Shown here piece by piece: positions 56,585 to 64,000 of a stretch of 64,000 nucleotides of DNA. A model generated the notes under the pieces. The model worked only from the letters and a program-made list of their open reading frames with translations, searched no databases and was not told where the DNA came from. A program made the translations under genes and the position numbers. Numbering within the stretch: position 1 is the stretch's first letter; every line of letters begins with the position of its first letter. The stretch spans positions 442,391 to 506,390 of the forward strand of contig JAILWJ010000001.1 in NCBI GenBank assembly GCA_025699025.1, written 5' to 3'. Origin of the DNA: Nitrosarchaeum sp. Lineage in GTDB: Archaea; Thermoproteota; Nitrososphaeria; Nitrososphaerales; Nitrosopumilaceae.

Positions 56585-58519
56585 ATGAACAGGATTGAAA
56601 TCATATGTCTAATCGGAATTTTTGTGATTTCTGTACTTTCTTTTCCATACATATTTGCAGAATCTGGAGACGTTCAAGTTGAAATCAAATACACAAATGG
56701 CGATAGAGCAGATTTCAACGGATTAAAACTTGCAATATATCAAGATAATGATAAAATGCCAACACTACAGAAAAAGATGGAGGGAAATCCAGAAGTGATT
56801 TCACTGCCAATTAATCACAGATACAAAGTCGAGGTATTTGGAAATGGAATGTATGCCGATGTTGGATATGTAGAGCTAAAAAGCAATTTTGAAGAATTGA
56901 TCATACAGACTCCACTTACAGGAGGTCTGAAGTTCACTGTTTTTTATGACGACGGGCAAAAACCAATCCAAGATGCAAGAATAATCATAAAATCTCACGA
57001 TGGTGAGGAATGGAGAAGTGGTAAAACCAACACCAATGGGGAAACTCTGAGATATTGGATTCAGCCAACCATCAGACAGACAGATTACTATATTTTGGAA
57101 ATATATCTAGGTGACCTTTTAGTACATACAGAATCGCAAATAAAACTACAAGAAGGCATTGCACAGGATAGAAAAATAATCACACCCATTCCTGAGATCG
57201 TTGACGATTTAATCACTGTATCACTATACAATTCAACATCCCAAAAAGTTTCAAATAAAGACGGAATGTTTTCAGTTATTTTAGAGAGTTTGAAAGGAGA
57301 TTTCATTAAAAAATCAAATATAAATTTTAGAGGAGACGCGTATTTTTCAAACATCCCGTCAGGACAATATACAATGTCTGTTCTCAAAGACGGCAAGGCG
57401 GATTCTAACTGGGACAATATAGAAATTACAATAATTGGAACCGATAACAATTTTGAAATACATAGAAAAGTTATAGAGAATGTCAAAAATCTTGATGACA
57501 TAACTGAAAAAAAGGTGCAATCATGTAATTGCATTGCATTTAGATTTGATGACGTTCAAGATTATTGGCTAAACAAAGTTCAGAAAGAATACATCAACGT
57601 GTTCGCAGAGGAAAGTGTTCCACTAACTCTTGGAATAATCACAGATTCATTTGGAAACGATCCAGTGATCACAGATACGGTTAAAGAATTGCTAAAAAAT
57701 AACTTGATAGAGGTGGCAAATCATGGGGTTGGAAATCTACCCCTGACGGATTTTACAAAACAAGAACAAGAGGAATTGATCCAAGAGTCCATAGATAACA
57801 TGAGAAAAATTCTAAATACAGACAGTAGTGTTTTCGTACCCCCTCAAAACAAATTCAATAACGATACAACCAGAGTTTTAATTGACAAGGGGATCACGCA
57901 CCTTAGTTCAAGTTTAGTCCAAGGAGATATGCCACCATTTCCTTTGGAAAACCAAACACTATACAGATTTCCAGAAATTACATCCACAGGTATTTTTGAT
58001 GCAGAAAAGAAAATTTTTGTAGGAGTAAACCATAAAGACACATTTTCTGAGGCCATGCAAGGACTAGAGAAATATGGTTTTGCAGTAATTACATCACATC
58101 CACAAGAATTTTCAATTGCCAATGAATGGACATACACAAATGAAGTAAATCAACAGCAAATTGATGAACTTCGACAATTAATTCAGAAGATAAAATCTGA
58201 AGAAATCAGAATTGTGCCAATAAGCCAAATCAATACAGGTTCAACTCAAACACACATCCCATCATGGATTAAGAACAATGCAGGGTGGTGGGCAGACGGT
58301 TCAATTGACGACAATACATTTGTGCAGGGAATACAGTACCTGATCAAAGAAGGAATAATGAACATTCCTCCAACCACACCAAGTGTAGGATCTGGATCCA
58401 ATGAGATACCAACATGGATTAAGAACAATGCAGGGTGGTGGGCAAACAATCACATCTCAGATTCGGATTTCACATCTGGAATAGAATATCTGATCAAAAA
58501 CGGAATCATGAAATATTGA
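56585..58519 (+). CDS. Secreted polysaccharide deacetylase-like protein with C-terminal repeats
   Basis: The 644-residue protein starts with a signal peptide (ending Y-I-F-A-E-S). Residues 30-300 are Ig/carboxypeptidase-like beta domains. A NodB-type domain (about 312-550) has R-F-D322-D323-V and N-H380-G-V-G-N384, where the usual second His (H-x-x-x-H) is Asn. Two copies of the W-I-K-N-N-A-G-W-W repeat (about 558-592 and 608-644) close the protein. It follows the polysaccharide synthase by 1 bp, as PgaB/IcaB partners PgaC/IcaA. The changed metal ligand means activity is not certain. Confidence 0.78.
   Translation: MNRIEIICLIGIFVISVLSFPYIFAESGDVQVEIKYTNGDRADFNGLKLAIYQDNDKMPTLQKKMEGNPEVISLPINHRYKVEVFGNGMYADVGYVELKSNFEELIIQTPLTGGLKFTVFYDDGQKPIQDARIIIKSHDGEEWRSGKTNTNGETLRYWIQPTIRQTDYYILEIYLGDLLVHTESQIKLQEGIAQDRKIITPIPEIVDDLITVSLYNSTSQKVSNKDGMFSVILESLKGDFIKKSNINFRGDAYFSNIPSGQYTMSVLKDGKADSNWDNIEITIIGTDNNFEIHRKVIENVKNLDDITEKKVQSCNCIAFRFDDVQDYWLNKVQKEYINVFAEESVPLTLGIITDSFGNDPVITDTVKELLKNNLIEVANHGVGNLPLTDFTKQEQEELIQESIDNMRKILNTDSSVFVPPQNKFNNDTTRVLIDKGITHLSSSLVQGDMPPFPLENQTLYRFPEITSTGIFDAEKKIFVGVNHKDTFSEAMQGLEKYGFAVITSHPQEFSIANEWTYTNEVNQQQIDELRQLIQKIKSEEIRIVPISQINTGSTQTHIPSWIKNNAGWWADGSIDDNTFVQGIQYLIKEGIMNIPPTTPSVGSGSNEIPTWIKNNAGWWANNHISDSDFTSGIEYLIKNGIMKY
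58263..58444 (+). repeat. Two copies of a 32-nt exact repeat (WIKNNAGWW domain)
   Basis: An identical 32-nt string starts at 58263 and again at 58413 (ending 58294 and 58444). It encodes T/S-W-I-K-N-N-A-G-W-W-A in both copies. Each belongs to a repeat unit of about 35 residues ending G-I-x-Y-L-I-K-x-G-I-M. Identical codons imply recent duplication or gene conversion, since surrounding repeat DNA has diverged. This domain is common in exported proteins of this archaeal group. Confidence 0.85.
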
Positions 58520-59477
58520 GTACTTTGAAACTTTTGCTGACTTTCCATCGCGCATCTTCTAACTTGAATTTATTTTCACATTTTAAACAAAGATAGTCAG
58601 TGGACAGATCTGGGAAAAAGTCTTTGCAGTCATTGCAAATGTAGTGGTTTTGCAACACTCTGTAATCCACACCCAGTGCTTTGATTTCTTTACCACAGCT
58701 TGGGCACATGTCATTTTCATAAGTTTTTTCTTCGGAAATATTTCCACAGTCATAATGCTCCAATAATTTACCTAGCTTGAAATTTGAGCCCTTGCATGAA
58801 GGACAGTAAAAGATTTGAGTTATTTTTACCGAACCACATTGATTGCACGCAATTTCTTTTTTGTCACCTAAAGAAACTATCTTTCCATCCTTTTCTAATT
58901 TCTCAAGATATGATGAAAAAAAATCACTGGAGACGCCCAAAACTTGCTCCATCAAACTAATGCTAATTTGGTTTGAGGATTTTAAGAGAAAATCAAGATG
59001 CTCGATGAGATTAGAAGAATTTTTTTCTTGAATGTTGCTTTCTGTCTTGTCAGAATCTTTCTCAAAGAAAGATTGCTCATTTTCAATTGTATTCATTATG
59101 GATTTGAGGTTTTCAAAACGTATTGGTTTTTCTATATATTGATACACTCCTAAACGAATCAATTCCTTAATCCCCTCATCGTCTTTCTCAGTGGCGGTTT
59201 CCAATACAACACGAGCGTTAGGCTGTATCTCCAAGATTTGGGTCAGAATGGAATGAGCATCCATGTCAGGCAACATAAAATCCAGAAACACTATGGGGTT
59301 TTTCATCTCGTTTACAAGTTCTTTGAATACAATAATTGCACTATGGCCAGTATTACATGTGTGAATGTTTGTATAGCCTAATTTTTCAAAATAATTTTTC
59401 AAGAGCATACTAATAGCAGGACTGTCTTCAACAATCAAAATGTCTTCTTTTGTAGTCAACAACCACTCAAAGTACAT
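58506..59477 (-). CDS. Response regulator with metal-binding (TackOD1-like) output domain
   Basis: The 323-residue protein has a receiver with D18 and phospho-acceptor D66 in V-F-L-D-F-M-L-P-D-M-D, and K in E-K-P-I. After a linker come four or more CxxC pairs (C-N-Q-C, C-P-S-C, C-P-S-C-G, C-N-D-C, C-L-K-C) within about 210-310, which fits the Nitrososphaerota output domain TackOD1. There is also a helical region resembling a winged helix (residues 160-205). It may sense metals or bind partners. The start (ATG 59477) could be a few codons later. It overlaps the deacetylase gene 3' end by 14 bp. Confidence 0.78.
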   Translation of the reverse strand: MYFEWLLTTKEDILIVEDSPAISMLLKNYFEKLGYTNIHTCNTGHSAIIVFKELVNEMKNPIVFLDFMLPDMDAHSILTQILEIQPNARVVLETATEKDDEGIKELIRLGVYQYIEKPIRFENLKSIMNTIENEQSFFEKDSDKTESNIQEKNSSNLIEHLDFLLKSSNQISISLMEQVLGVSSDFFSSYLEKLEKDGKIVSLGDKKEIACNQCGSVKITQIFYCPSCKGSNFKLGKLLEHYDCGNISEEKTYENDMCPSCGKEIKALGVDYRVLQNHYICNDCKDFFPDLSTDYLCLKCENKFKLEDARWKVSKSFKVLNIS

Positions 59478-59541
59478 CCAAAATAAAAATTACTTCATAT
59501 GTATAGTACAAAAGACTAAATGATGTGAAAATTTTAAAGAA

Positions 59542-60246
59542 GTGTTGATTCATGGACCTTCGATAGGAATAGGTGCCGGAATAACTGCAGCTGTGATTTT
59601 AGTTGCTTTTTTCACACTAGGCATGACTGCCGAAAAAGAACTGGTAATTGAACCCGCACCTACAATTCAAGAATCAGGACCTCCAAAAGTAACAATGATG
59701 ACTTTTCTTGATAATGGCTCACCAATACTGGGAAACCCTGATGCTCCAATTACGCTTGTAGAATTTGGCGATTATCAATGTCATTATTGCAATGTTTTTT
59801 TCCACAACACAGAGGAAAGTATCTTGAAAAATTATGTGGAAACAGGGAAGGTGAAGATGATTTTCAAAGACTATAACATCATTGGGCCGGATTCGGTAAC
59901 CGCATCACATGGTGCACACTGTGCAAATGACCAAGGGTTGTTCTGGGAGTATCATGACAAGTTATACAACAACTGGAGCGGGGAAAACAACGGATGGGCA
60001 TCATCGGAGAACCTATTCAAATTTGCCCAGGAAATAGGCATCAACATGGATCAGTGGTCAGAATGCATGGTAAACTCAAAACATTCTGAAATCATTCTTG
60101 CAAGCAACCAAGATGCAAAGACGCTGGAATTAACAGGAACACCGTCATTTTTTATAATAGATCGAAATAACAAAGTTACCAAATTATTTGGGGCACAGCC
60201 ATACTCGCAATTTGAGAACATTTTTAATTCAATTCTAGAAAAATAG
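59542..60246 (+). CDS. Membrane-anchored DsbA-like thiol oxidoreductase
   Basis: The 234-residue protein has an N-terminal anchor helix (about 8-28), then a thioredoxin-like fold with a DsbA-type insertion. The active site is C80-H-Y-C83 and the cis-Pro loop is T-G-T-P-S-F-F. It faces the outside, where it would form or shuffle disulphides in exported proteins, including the Cys-bearing pilins. The start is TTG 59542. A class of DsbA-like proteins is expanded in this archaeal group. Confidence 0.85.
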   Translation: MLIHGPSIGIGAGITAAVILVAFFTLGMTAEKELVIEPAPTIQESGPPKVTMMTFLDNGSPILGNPDAPITLVEFGDYQCHYCNVFFHNTEESILKNYVETGKVKMIFKDYNIIGPDSVTASHGAHCANDQGLFWEYHDKLYNNWSGENNGWASSENLFKFAQEIGINMDQWSECMVNSKHSEIILASNQDAKTLELTGTPSFFIIDRNNKVTKLFGAQPYSQFENIFNSILEK

Positions 60247-60359
60247 AAAAAATCCCGATCAAATTGCATAAAATATAATAAAAATTCCAAAAAGTTGCTT
60301 TATGAGTAAGATAGAATTAGCTCAATATCCTTTTATGTGAATAGACGGAGGCTAGCTTA

Positions 60360-61754
60360 ATGGCAGCAGGAATAGACGACATTGCAATATACATTCCAAG
60401 GTTGTACATAGATGCGGCGGATTTTGCCAAGGCCAGAGGGTTAGATCCGGCAAAATTGCAAAAGGGATTAGGGGTATCACAAATGGCAATCGTTGACACT
60501 AATCAAGATCCTGCATGTCTAGCTGCAAACGCATGTCTAAAAATCATGCAAAAAAACAAGCTTTCACCAGAAGACATTGGAAGGCTGTATGTTTCTACCG
60601 AGTCATCATTTGACGAGTCAAAGGCCATGAACTCCTATGTTGTCGGAATGCTAGAACAGGTCTATGGACAAGGAGCCTTTGAGCATTGTGGTGGGGTCGA
60701 GACAAAGTTTGCTTGTGTTAGTGGCTCTTATGCACTGTATGACAACACTAACTGGATCAGGGCAGGTGAAGCAGAGGGAAAACATGCATTGGTTGTAGTG
60801 TCAGACATTGCAAAATATGACATGGGCTCTAGTGGAGAGATGACGCAAGGAGCTGGTGCAGTTGTAATGCTGTTAAACGACAAGCCAAGACTATTGGCGT
60901 TTGACCCAAAGGTCACATCAACGTCAATTAAAGATGAATATGATTTTTACAGACCGTTTGGAAAAGAAACCCCAATTGTTCACGGGCAGTATTCTAATTT
61001 ACTTTACATGATACAAGTGAGAAAAGCTCTAGAATCTTACAAAAAGAAAGTACTTGCAACAGGATTAATGAGACTAGAAGCAGGAGAAACAATTTTGGAT
61101 CATATTGATTATCTTAACATGCACCTACCATACAGCAACATGGGTAAAAAAGCACTAGCATATCTAGTCAGACATGAATGGAGACAGCTTCCAAGATGGA
61201 AGAAAATAATTCAGAGCATAGGAATGGAAGAACCAGTTCCAAAAGATCCTCGCGGCACCATTGAATCGGTGTTGGGAGACGAGGAGTTTATGGCAAAAGA
61301 TCACGAGTTTACAAAATTATTTACAAAAACACCTGAATTTCAAGAGGTGTATGAAGCAAAGCTTTCTAGCTCACTTATTGCGTCAAAGATGATTGGTAAC
61401 TTGTATACTGCGTCATTATACTTGGGATTTAGAAGTAGTTTAGAGTTTGAATACCAGAAAGGAATAGACCTTAATGCAAAGAGAGTAGGATTTGGTTCAT
61501 ATGGTAGTGGTAGCAGTGCAATGGTGTTTAGTGGCGCTATTCAGCCAGAATATGAAGAAATTGTCAAGGACATGAACCTAGAGGCAGAGATTGGCAATAG
61601 ACGAAAATTGACGCTTGATGAATATGAGGAATTACATGAAAACAAACTCACGCCTGAGGATGCAATGTTACATTCCAAACACGAGTTTGTTTTAGTAGAT
61701 GTAAAAACAGACGTGGAATCCAGAGGCGAAAGACGCTATGTCTTTAACGAATAA
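60360..61754 (+). CDS. mvaS: HMG-CoA synthase (mevalonate pathway)
   Basis: The 464-residue enzyme condenses acetyl-CoA and acetoacetyl-CoA to HMG-CoA, the entry step toward isoprenoid lipids. The catalytic Glu E81 lies in V-S-T-E-S-S-F-D-E-S, C119 in K-F-A-C-V-S-G-S-Y-A-L, and H255 in N-M-H-L-P-Y-S-N. The layout and length match bacterial/eukaryotic HMGCS more than the 350-residue archaeal type. A C-T-T-T-T-A-T-G-T box centred near 60333 lies 27 bp before ATG 60360. The thiolase-DUF35 pair may supply its acetoacetyl-CoA. The stop overlaps the next ATG. Confidence 0.92.
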   Translation: MAAGIDDIAIYIPRLYIDAADFAKARGLDPAKLQKGLGVSQMAIVDTNQDPACLAANACLKIMQKNKLSPEDIGRLYVSTESSFDESKAMNSYVVGMLEQVYGQGAFEHCGGVETKFACVSGSYALYDNTNWIRAGEAEGKHALVVVSDIAKYDMGSSGEMTQGAGAVVMLLNDKPRLLAFDPKVTSTSIKDEYDFYRPFGKETPIVHGQYSNLLYMIQVRKALESYKKKVLATGLMRLEAGETILDHIDYLNMHLPYSNMGKKALAYLVRHEWRQLPRWKKIIQSIGMEEPVPKDPRGTIESVLGDEEFMAKDHEFTKLFTKTPEFQEVYEAKLSSSLIASKMIGNLYTASLYLGFRSSLEFEYQKGIDLNAKRVGFGSYGSGSSAMVFSGAIQPEYEEIVKDMNLEAEIGNRRKLTLDEYEELHENKLTPEDAMLHSKHEFVLVDVKTDVESRGERRYVFNE

Positions 61755-62302
61755 TGCAGGAAGATTCAAACCCAACAAAAGAATATCTTTTTGAATACAT
61801 TTCAAAGTCTAAAAAAATTCCGGAATTAATATCAAAGCAAAGATTCTCAGATGCCATAGAAGAGATAATCACAAACTGCTATGACAAAATACTTACGTTT
61901 GGAAAAAGAGAAGAGACGGTAAGCACACTGGCAACAGGATTGTTGCATTACTTACTTACAAATTCAATGCTGCCAAGTCAGAGAAAAGTAAAGCATCTCG
62001 GAATTGACATAGACATAGTAATTCCGGATTTGAAGACACTGAAAAAGGATCCTAAAAAATCATTGATCATATACATTCCAAAAACAAACAACGTCAGGAC
62101 AATACAGGAGAAAATGGAAGAACTTGAGAAAATACAACCCGAAATACAGAATATTTGGACAGTTCTTTGTGAGGATATGGACATAAAACGCAGATGTTAT
62201 GTACTTGAAAAGCAGAATAGTTCATTTTCAAAAATTATTTTTGATATTGCGCAGTTTGTCAACATTGCAGGAGATAGTAAATTCAAGATTTTGAGAGTAT
62301 GA
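61754..62302 (+). CDS. Hypothetical protein coupled to mvaS
   Basis: This 182-residue protein has a helical N-terminus and a central alpha/beta region (G-I-D-I-D-I-V-I-P-D-L-K-T-L, then S-L-I-I-Y-I-P-K). The pattern of D-I-D then a later K-x-x-I-Y could be a PD-(D/E)xK nuclease-like core, though the match is weak. Start ATG 61754 overlaps the mvaS stop (TAATG). No membrane helix. Its job next to mvaS is not evident; it may be a passenger. Confidence 0.6.
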   Translation: MQEDSNPTKEYLFEYISKSKKIPELISKQRFSDAIEEIITNCYDKILTFGKREETVSTLATGLLHYLLTNSMLPSQRKVKHLGIDIDIVIPDLKTLKKDPKKSLIIYIPKTNNVRTIQEKMEELEKIQPEIQNIWTVLCEDMDIKRRCYVLEKQNSSFSKIIFDIAQFVNIAGDSKFKILRV

Positions 62303-62986
62303 TCAAGACAAAATGGATTTCAAATCTAAGTTCTTTTTAAATATTTTATGCAAAGATGAATCACTCAAATCGTCGATAAATGGAATCGAACCCAACACGC
62401 GTATGCCGGTAAGGTTTCTCAAATCACGTTTCAAGTCATTTTCTGCATATCCCTCATCAAAGTTATTGATAATTATTCCCTTGATTGGGATCTTGTATTT
62501 CTCGCACATTTTACAAGTCATGATTGTATGATTCACAGTTCCAATCTTACTTCTTGTAACAATTACTGCAGGAATTTTCATTTCTTTAATAAGATTAATC
62601 ACATAGTAATCGTTCAAGATTGGAGTCATGATGCCGCCCATGCCTTCAACAAGTAACATGTCATGTAATTTGGAGATCTTTTTGAAACTGTCAAGAATCA
62701 GGTTGATTCTAGGTTTTGTTTTCAAATTCTTCCATGCGGTATAAGGGGATGCCGCAATTGGAAAAAATTGTGGATTCATTAGACTTTCAGGATCAGATGT
62801 TTGTGCTGCCCTTGAAAGAATTTCAACATCCTCGGACTTGAAGCCTTTTTTTTGAGCAGTGCCTGCAGCAAAGGGCTTCATCACACCGACGTCAATATTC
62901 ATTTTACGTATTGCAACGGCCAAACCTGCGGTGACATATGTTTTGCCAACATCCGTATCAGTACCTGTAATGAATAGAGACTTCAT
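62303..62986 (-). CDS. bioD: Dethiobiotin synthetase
   Basis: BioD closes the ureido ring of dethiobiotin from DAPA, CO2 and ATP. The P-loop is F-I-T-G-T-D-T-D-V-G-K-T-Y near residue 10, and the substrate loop V-E-G-M-G-G-I lies near 112. Length 227 is typical. It is divergent from bioA, with 72 bp between the start codons, so one short region may control both genes. Its stop abuts the end of the 182-residue gene. Confidence 0.92.
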   Translation of the reverse strand: MKSLFITGTDTDVGKTYVTAGLAVAIRKMNIDVGVMKPFAAGTAQKKGFKSEDVEILSRAAQTSDPESLMNPQFFPIAASPYTAWKNLKTKPRINLILDSFKKISKLHDMLLVEGMGGIMTPILNDYYVINLIKEMKIPAVIVTRSKIGTVNHTIMTCKMCEKYKIPIKGIIINNFDEGYAENDLKRDLRNLTGIRVLGSIPFIDDLSDSSLHKIFKKNLDLKSILS

Positions 62987-63058
62987 GGAATTTCATAACA
63001 TGGTTTTATTGATTAATTATTCGGTTGGTTATTAAGATCTTTAATCGTACTAATCTAG

Positions 63059-64000
63059 TTGAAAAGCTCTGTATGGCACCCAAATACACAGATGAAAGAG
63101 TGGGATTATTTTGATAAAATCACCGATGCCAAAGGCATGTGGCTTACAGATTCCAAGGGACACAAGATGGTTGATGCAGTGGCATCAATGTGGTGTAATG
63201 TTTGGGGTCATTCAAAGCCCGAACTGGTCAGGGCAATTACAAAGCAGAGTAAAAAACTACAACATACATCAATATTCAATCTCACAAATGAGCCTGTAGA
63301 AAAGTTAGCTAAGAATCTGGTAAAAATTTCACCTGGAATGCATAAGGTGTTTTTCTCAGACAATGGATCATCGGCCATGGAAATTTCATTTAAGATTGCA
63401 TTACAGTATTGGCACAACATAGGGGAAAAAAAGAAAACAAAGATCATGACGCTGCAAAATGGATATCATGGAGACACATTTGGAGCCATGGCAGTAGGAT
63501 ATGTACCGGAATTTTTTGGCAAATTCAAAAAACAGTTATTCCCCACAATACAGATTCCAGTGCCAAACCAATATCGGCTTCCAAACGATTACACTCTTTT
63601 GGAATATGAAAATCATTGTCTAGACATGATAGAAAAAACTATGTCAAGAGACAACAAAATAGCGGCATTTGTGATGGAAAGTGGCGCACAGGTTGCAGGA
63701 GGAGTTATAATTTATCCAAATGGATTTCAAAAAAGAATCAGCAAGATTTGCAAAAAACACAATGTGTTGCTAGTATTAGATGAAATTGCTACAGGGTTTG
63801 GCAGACTAGGCTCAATGACAGAATACACAAACCAGCAAAGCAGTCCAGACGTTATTTCGTTTGGAAAAATGCTGACTGGAGGATACCTCACAATGGCTGC
63901 AACACTGGTTAATAAAAAAATCTATGATTCGTTTTTAGGAGAATTTAACGATTGGAGACATTTGTTTCATGGCCATACATATACAGGTAATCCACTTGCC
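63059..64000 (+). CDS. bioA: Adenosylmethionine-8-amino-7-oxononanoate transaminase (partial)
   Basis: BioA makes DAPA from KAPA, using SAM as amino donor. The gene runs off the window, so 314 codons are visible. Start TTG 63059 follows an in-frame TAG, and gives the family N-terminus V-W-H-P-N-T-Q-M-K-E-W; ATG 63092 would cut this off. Visible features are S-D-N-G-S-S-A-M-E near 100, Y-H-G-D-T near 140, L-V-L-D-E-I-A-T-G-F-G-R near 240 and the Schiff-base Lys in F-G-K-M-L-T-G-G-Y. The end of the gene lies beyond the window. Confidence 0.92.
   Translation, partial: MKSSVWHPNTQMKEWDYFDKITDAKGMWLTDSKGHKMVDAVASMWCNVWGHSKPELVRAITKQSKKLQHTSIFNLTNEPVEKLAKNLVKISPGMHKVFFSDNGSSAMEISFKIALQYWHNIGEKKKTKIMTLQNGYHGDTFGAMAVGYVPEFFGKFKKQLFPTIQIPVPNQYRLPNDYTLLEYENHCLDMIEKTMSRDNKIAAFVMESGAQVAGGVIIYPNGFQKRISKICKKHNVLLVLDEIATGFGRLGSMTEYTNQQSSPDVISFGKMLTGGYLTMAATLVNKKIYDSFLGEFNDWRHLFHGHTYTGNPLA

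Noticed and set aside
1..64000. CRISPR arrays, insertion sequences, rRNA genes or phage integration marks
   Set aside because: No regularly spaced direct repeats, transposase frames, ribosomal RNA or integrase plus att duplication was seen. tRNA-Phe has no repeated 3' end nearby.

Overview
The window looks like a low-GC chromosome segment of a marine ammonia-oxidising archaeon (Nitrososphaerota, Nitrosopumilus-like). The reasons are: archaeal AspRS linked to GatCAB, archaeal PurP, type II GAPDH, TrmB regulators, a KaiC-like ATPase, a response regulator with a metal-binding TackOD1-like output domain, secreted proteins with W-I-K-N-N-A-G-W-W repeats, short intergenic gaps, many tiny Cys-rich proteins, and TATA boxes about 26-28 bp upstream of start codons that suggest leaderless mRNAs. 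No amo, rRNA, CRISPR or insertion sequence was found. The taxon is an inference from gene content.

Layout. 0-3 kb: small hypothetical genes, a degraded-looking stretch, an anchored surface protein and purP. 3-7.7 kb: a tight aspS-gatC-gatA-gatB operon (indirect Asn-tRNA formation) with an 87-residue passenger. 7.7-11 kb: an acyl-CoA synthetase and a PLP aminotransferase. 11-13.6 kb: a TrmB-response regulator-histidine kinase operon. 13.6-30.2 kb: a type IV pilus island with prepilin peptidase, a large Ig-like surface protein, the TadC/FlaJ-like membrane protein, the secretion ATPase, a pilin, and a VWA plus MoxR pair (NorD/NorQ or CbbO/CbbQ type). Diverging from these are a SecB-like protein, a second pilin, an 825-residue pilin-like protein with a LamG-like domain, two unknown genes, a second TrmB paralogue and a KaiC-like ATPase.

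30-38.5 kb: an ornithine cyclodeaminase-type protein, small unknown genes, an HD hydrolase, cobalamin adenosyltransferase, tRNA-Phe, two stand-alone Lrp-type RAM proteins, a VOC protein and a class III cyclase. 38.5-43.8 kb: threonine deaminase, divergent purE/purK, DedA and a sugar nucleotidyltransferase. 44-50.7 kb: an F420-type oxidoreductase, thiolase plus DUF35 protein, a methyltransferase-like protein, an Hjc-like nuclease and small unknown genes.

50.8-64 kb: threonine synthase, a CNNM/CorC protein, type II GAPDH, a two-gene exopolysaccharide cassette (processive GT2 synthase plus a deacetylase-like protein), the TackOD1-like response regulator, a DsbA-like oxidoreductase, HMG-CoA synthase, and divergent bioD/bioA, the last cut by the window end.

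Together the window combines housekeeping metabolism (purines, Thr/Ile, mevalonate entry, biotin, gluconeogenesis) with an unusually rich surface and signalling programme: pili, a giant adhesin, a possible exopolysaccharide and three signalling modules. The most novel-looking parts are the pilus island carrying a MoxR/VWA activase pair and a LamG giant pilin, and the polysaccharide synthase carrying an N-terminal LIM-like zinc finger.
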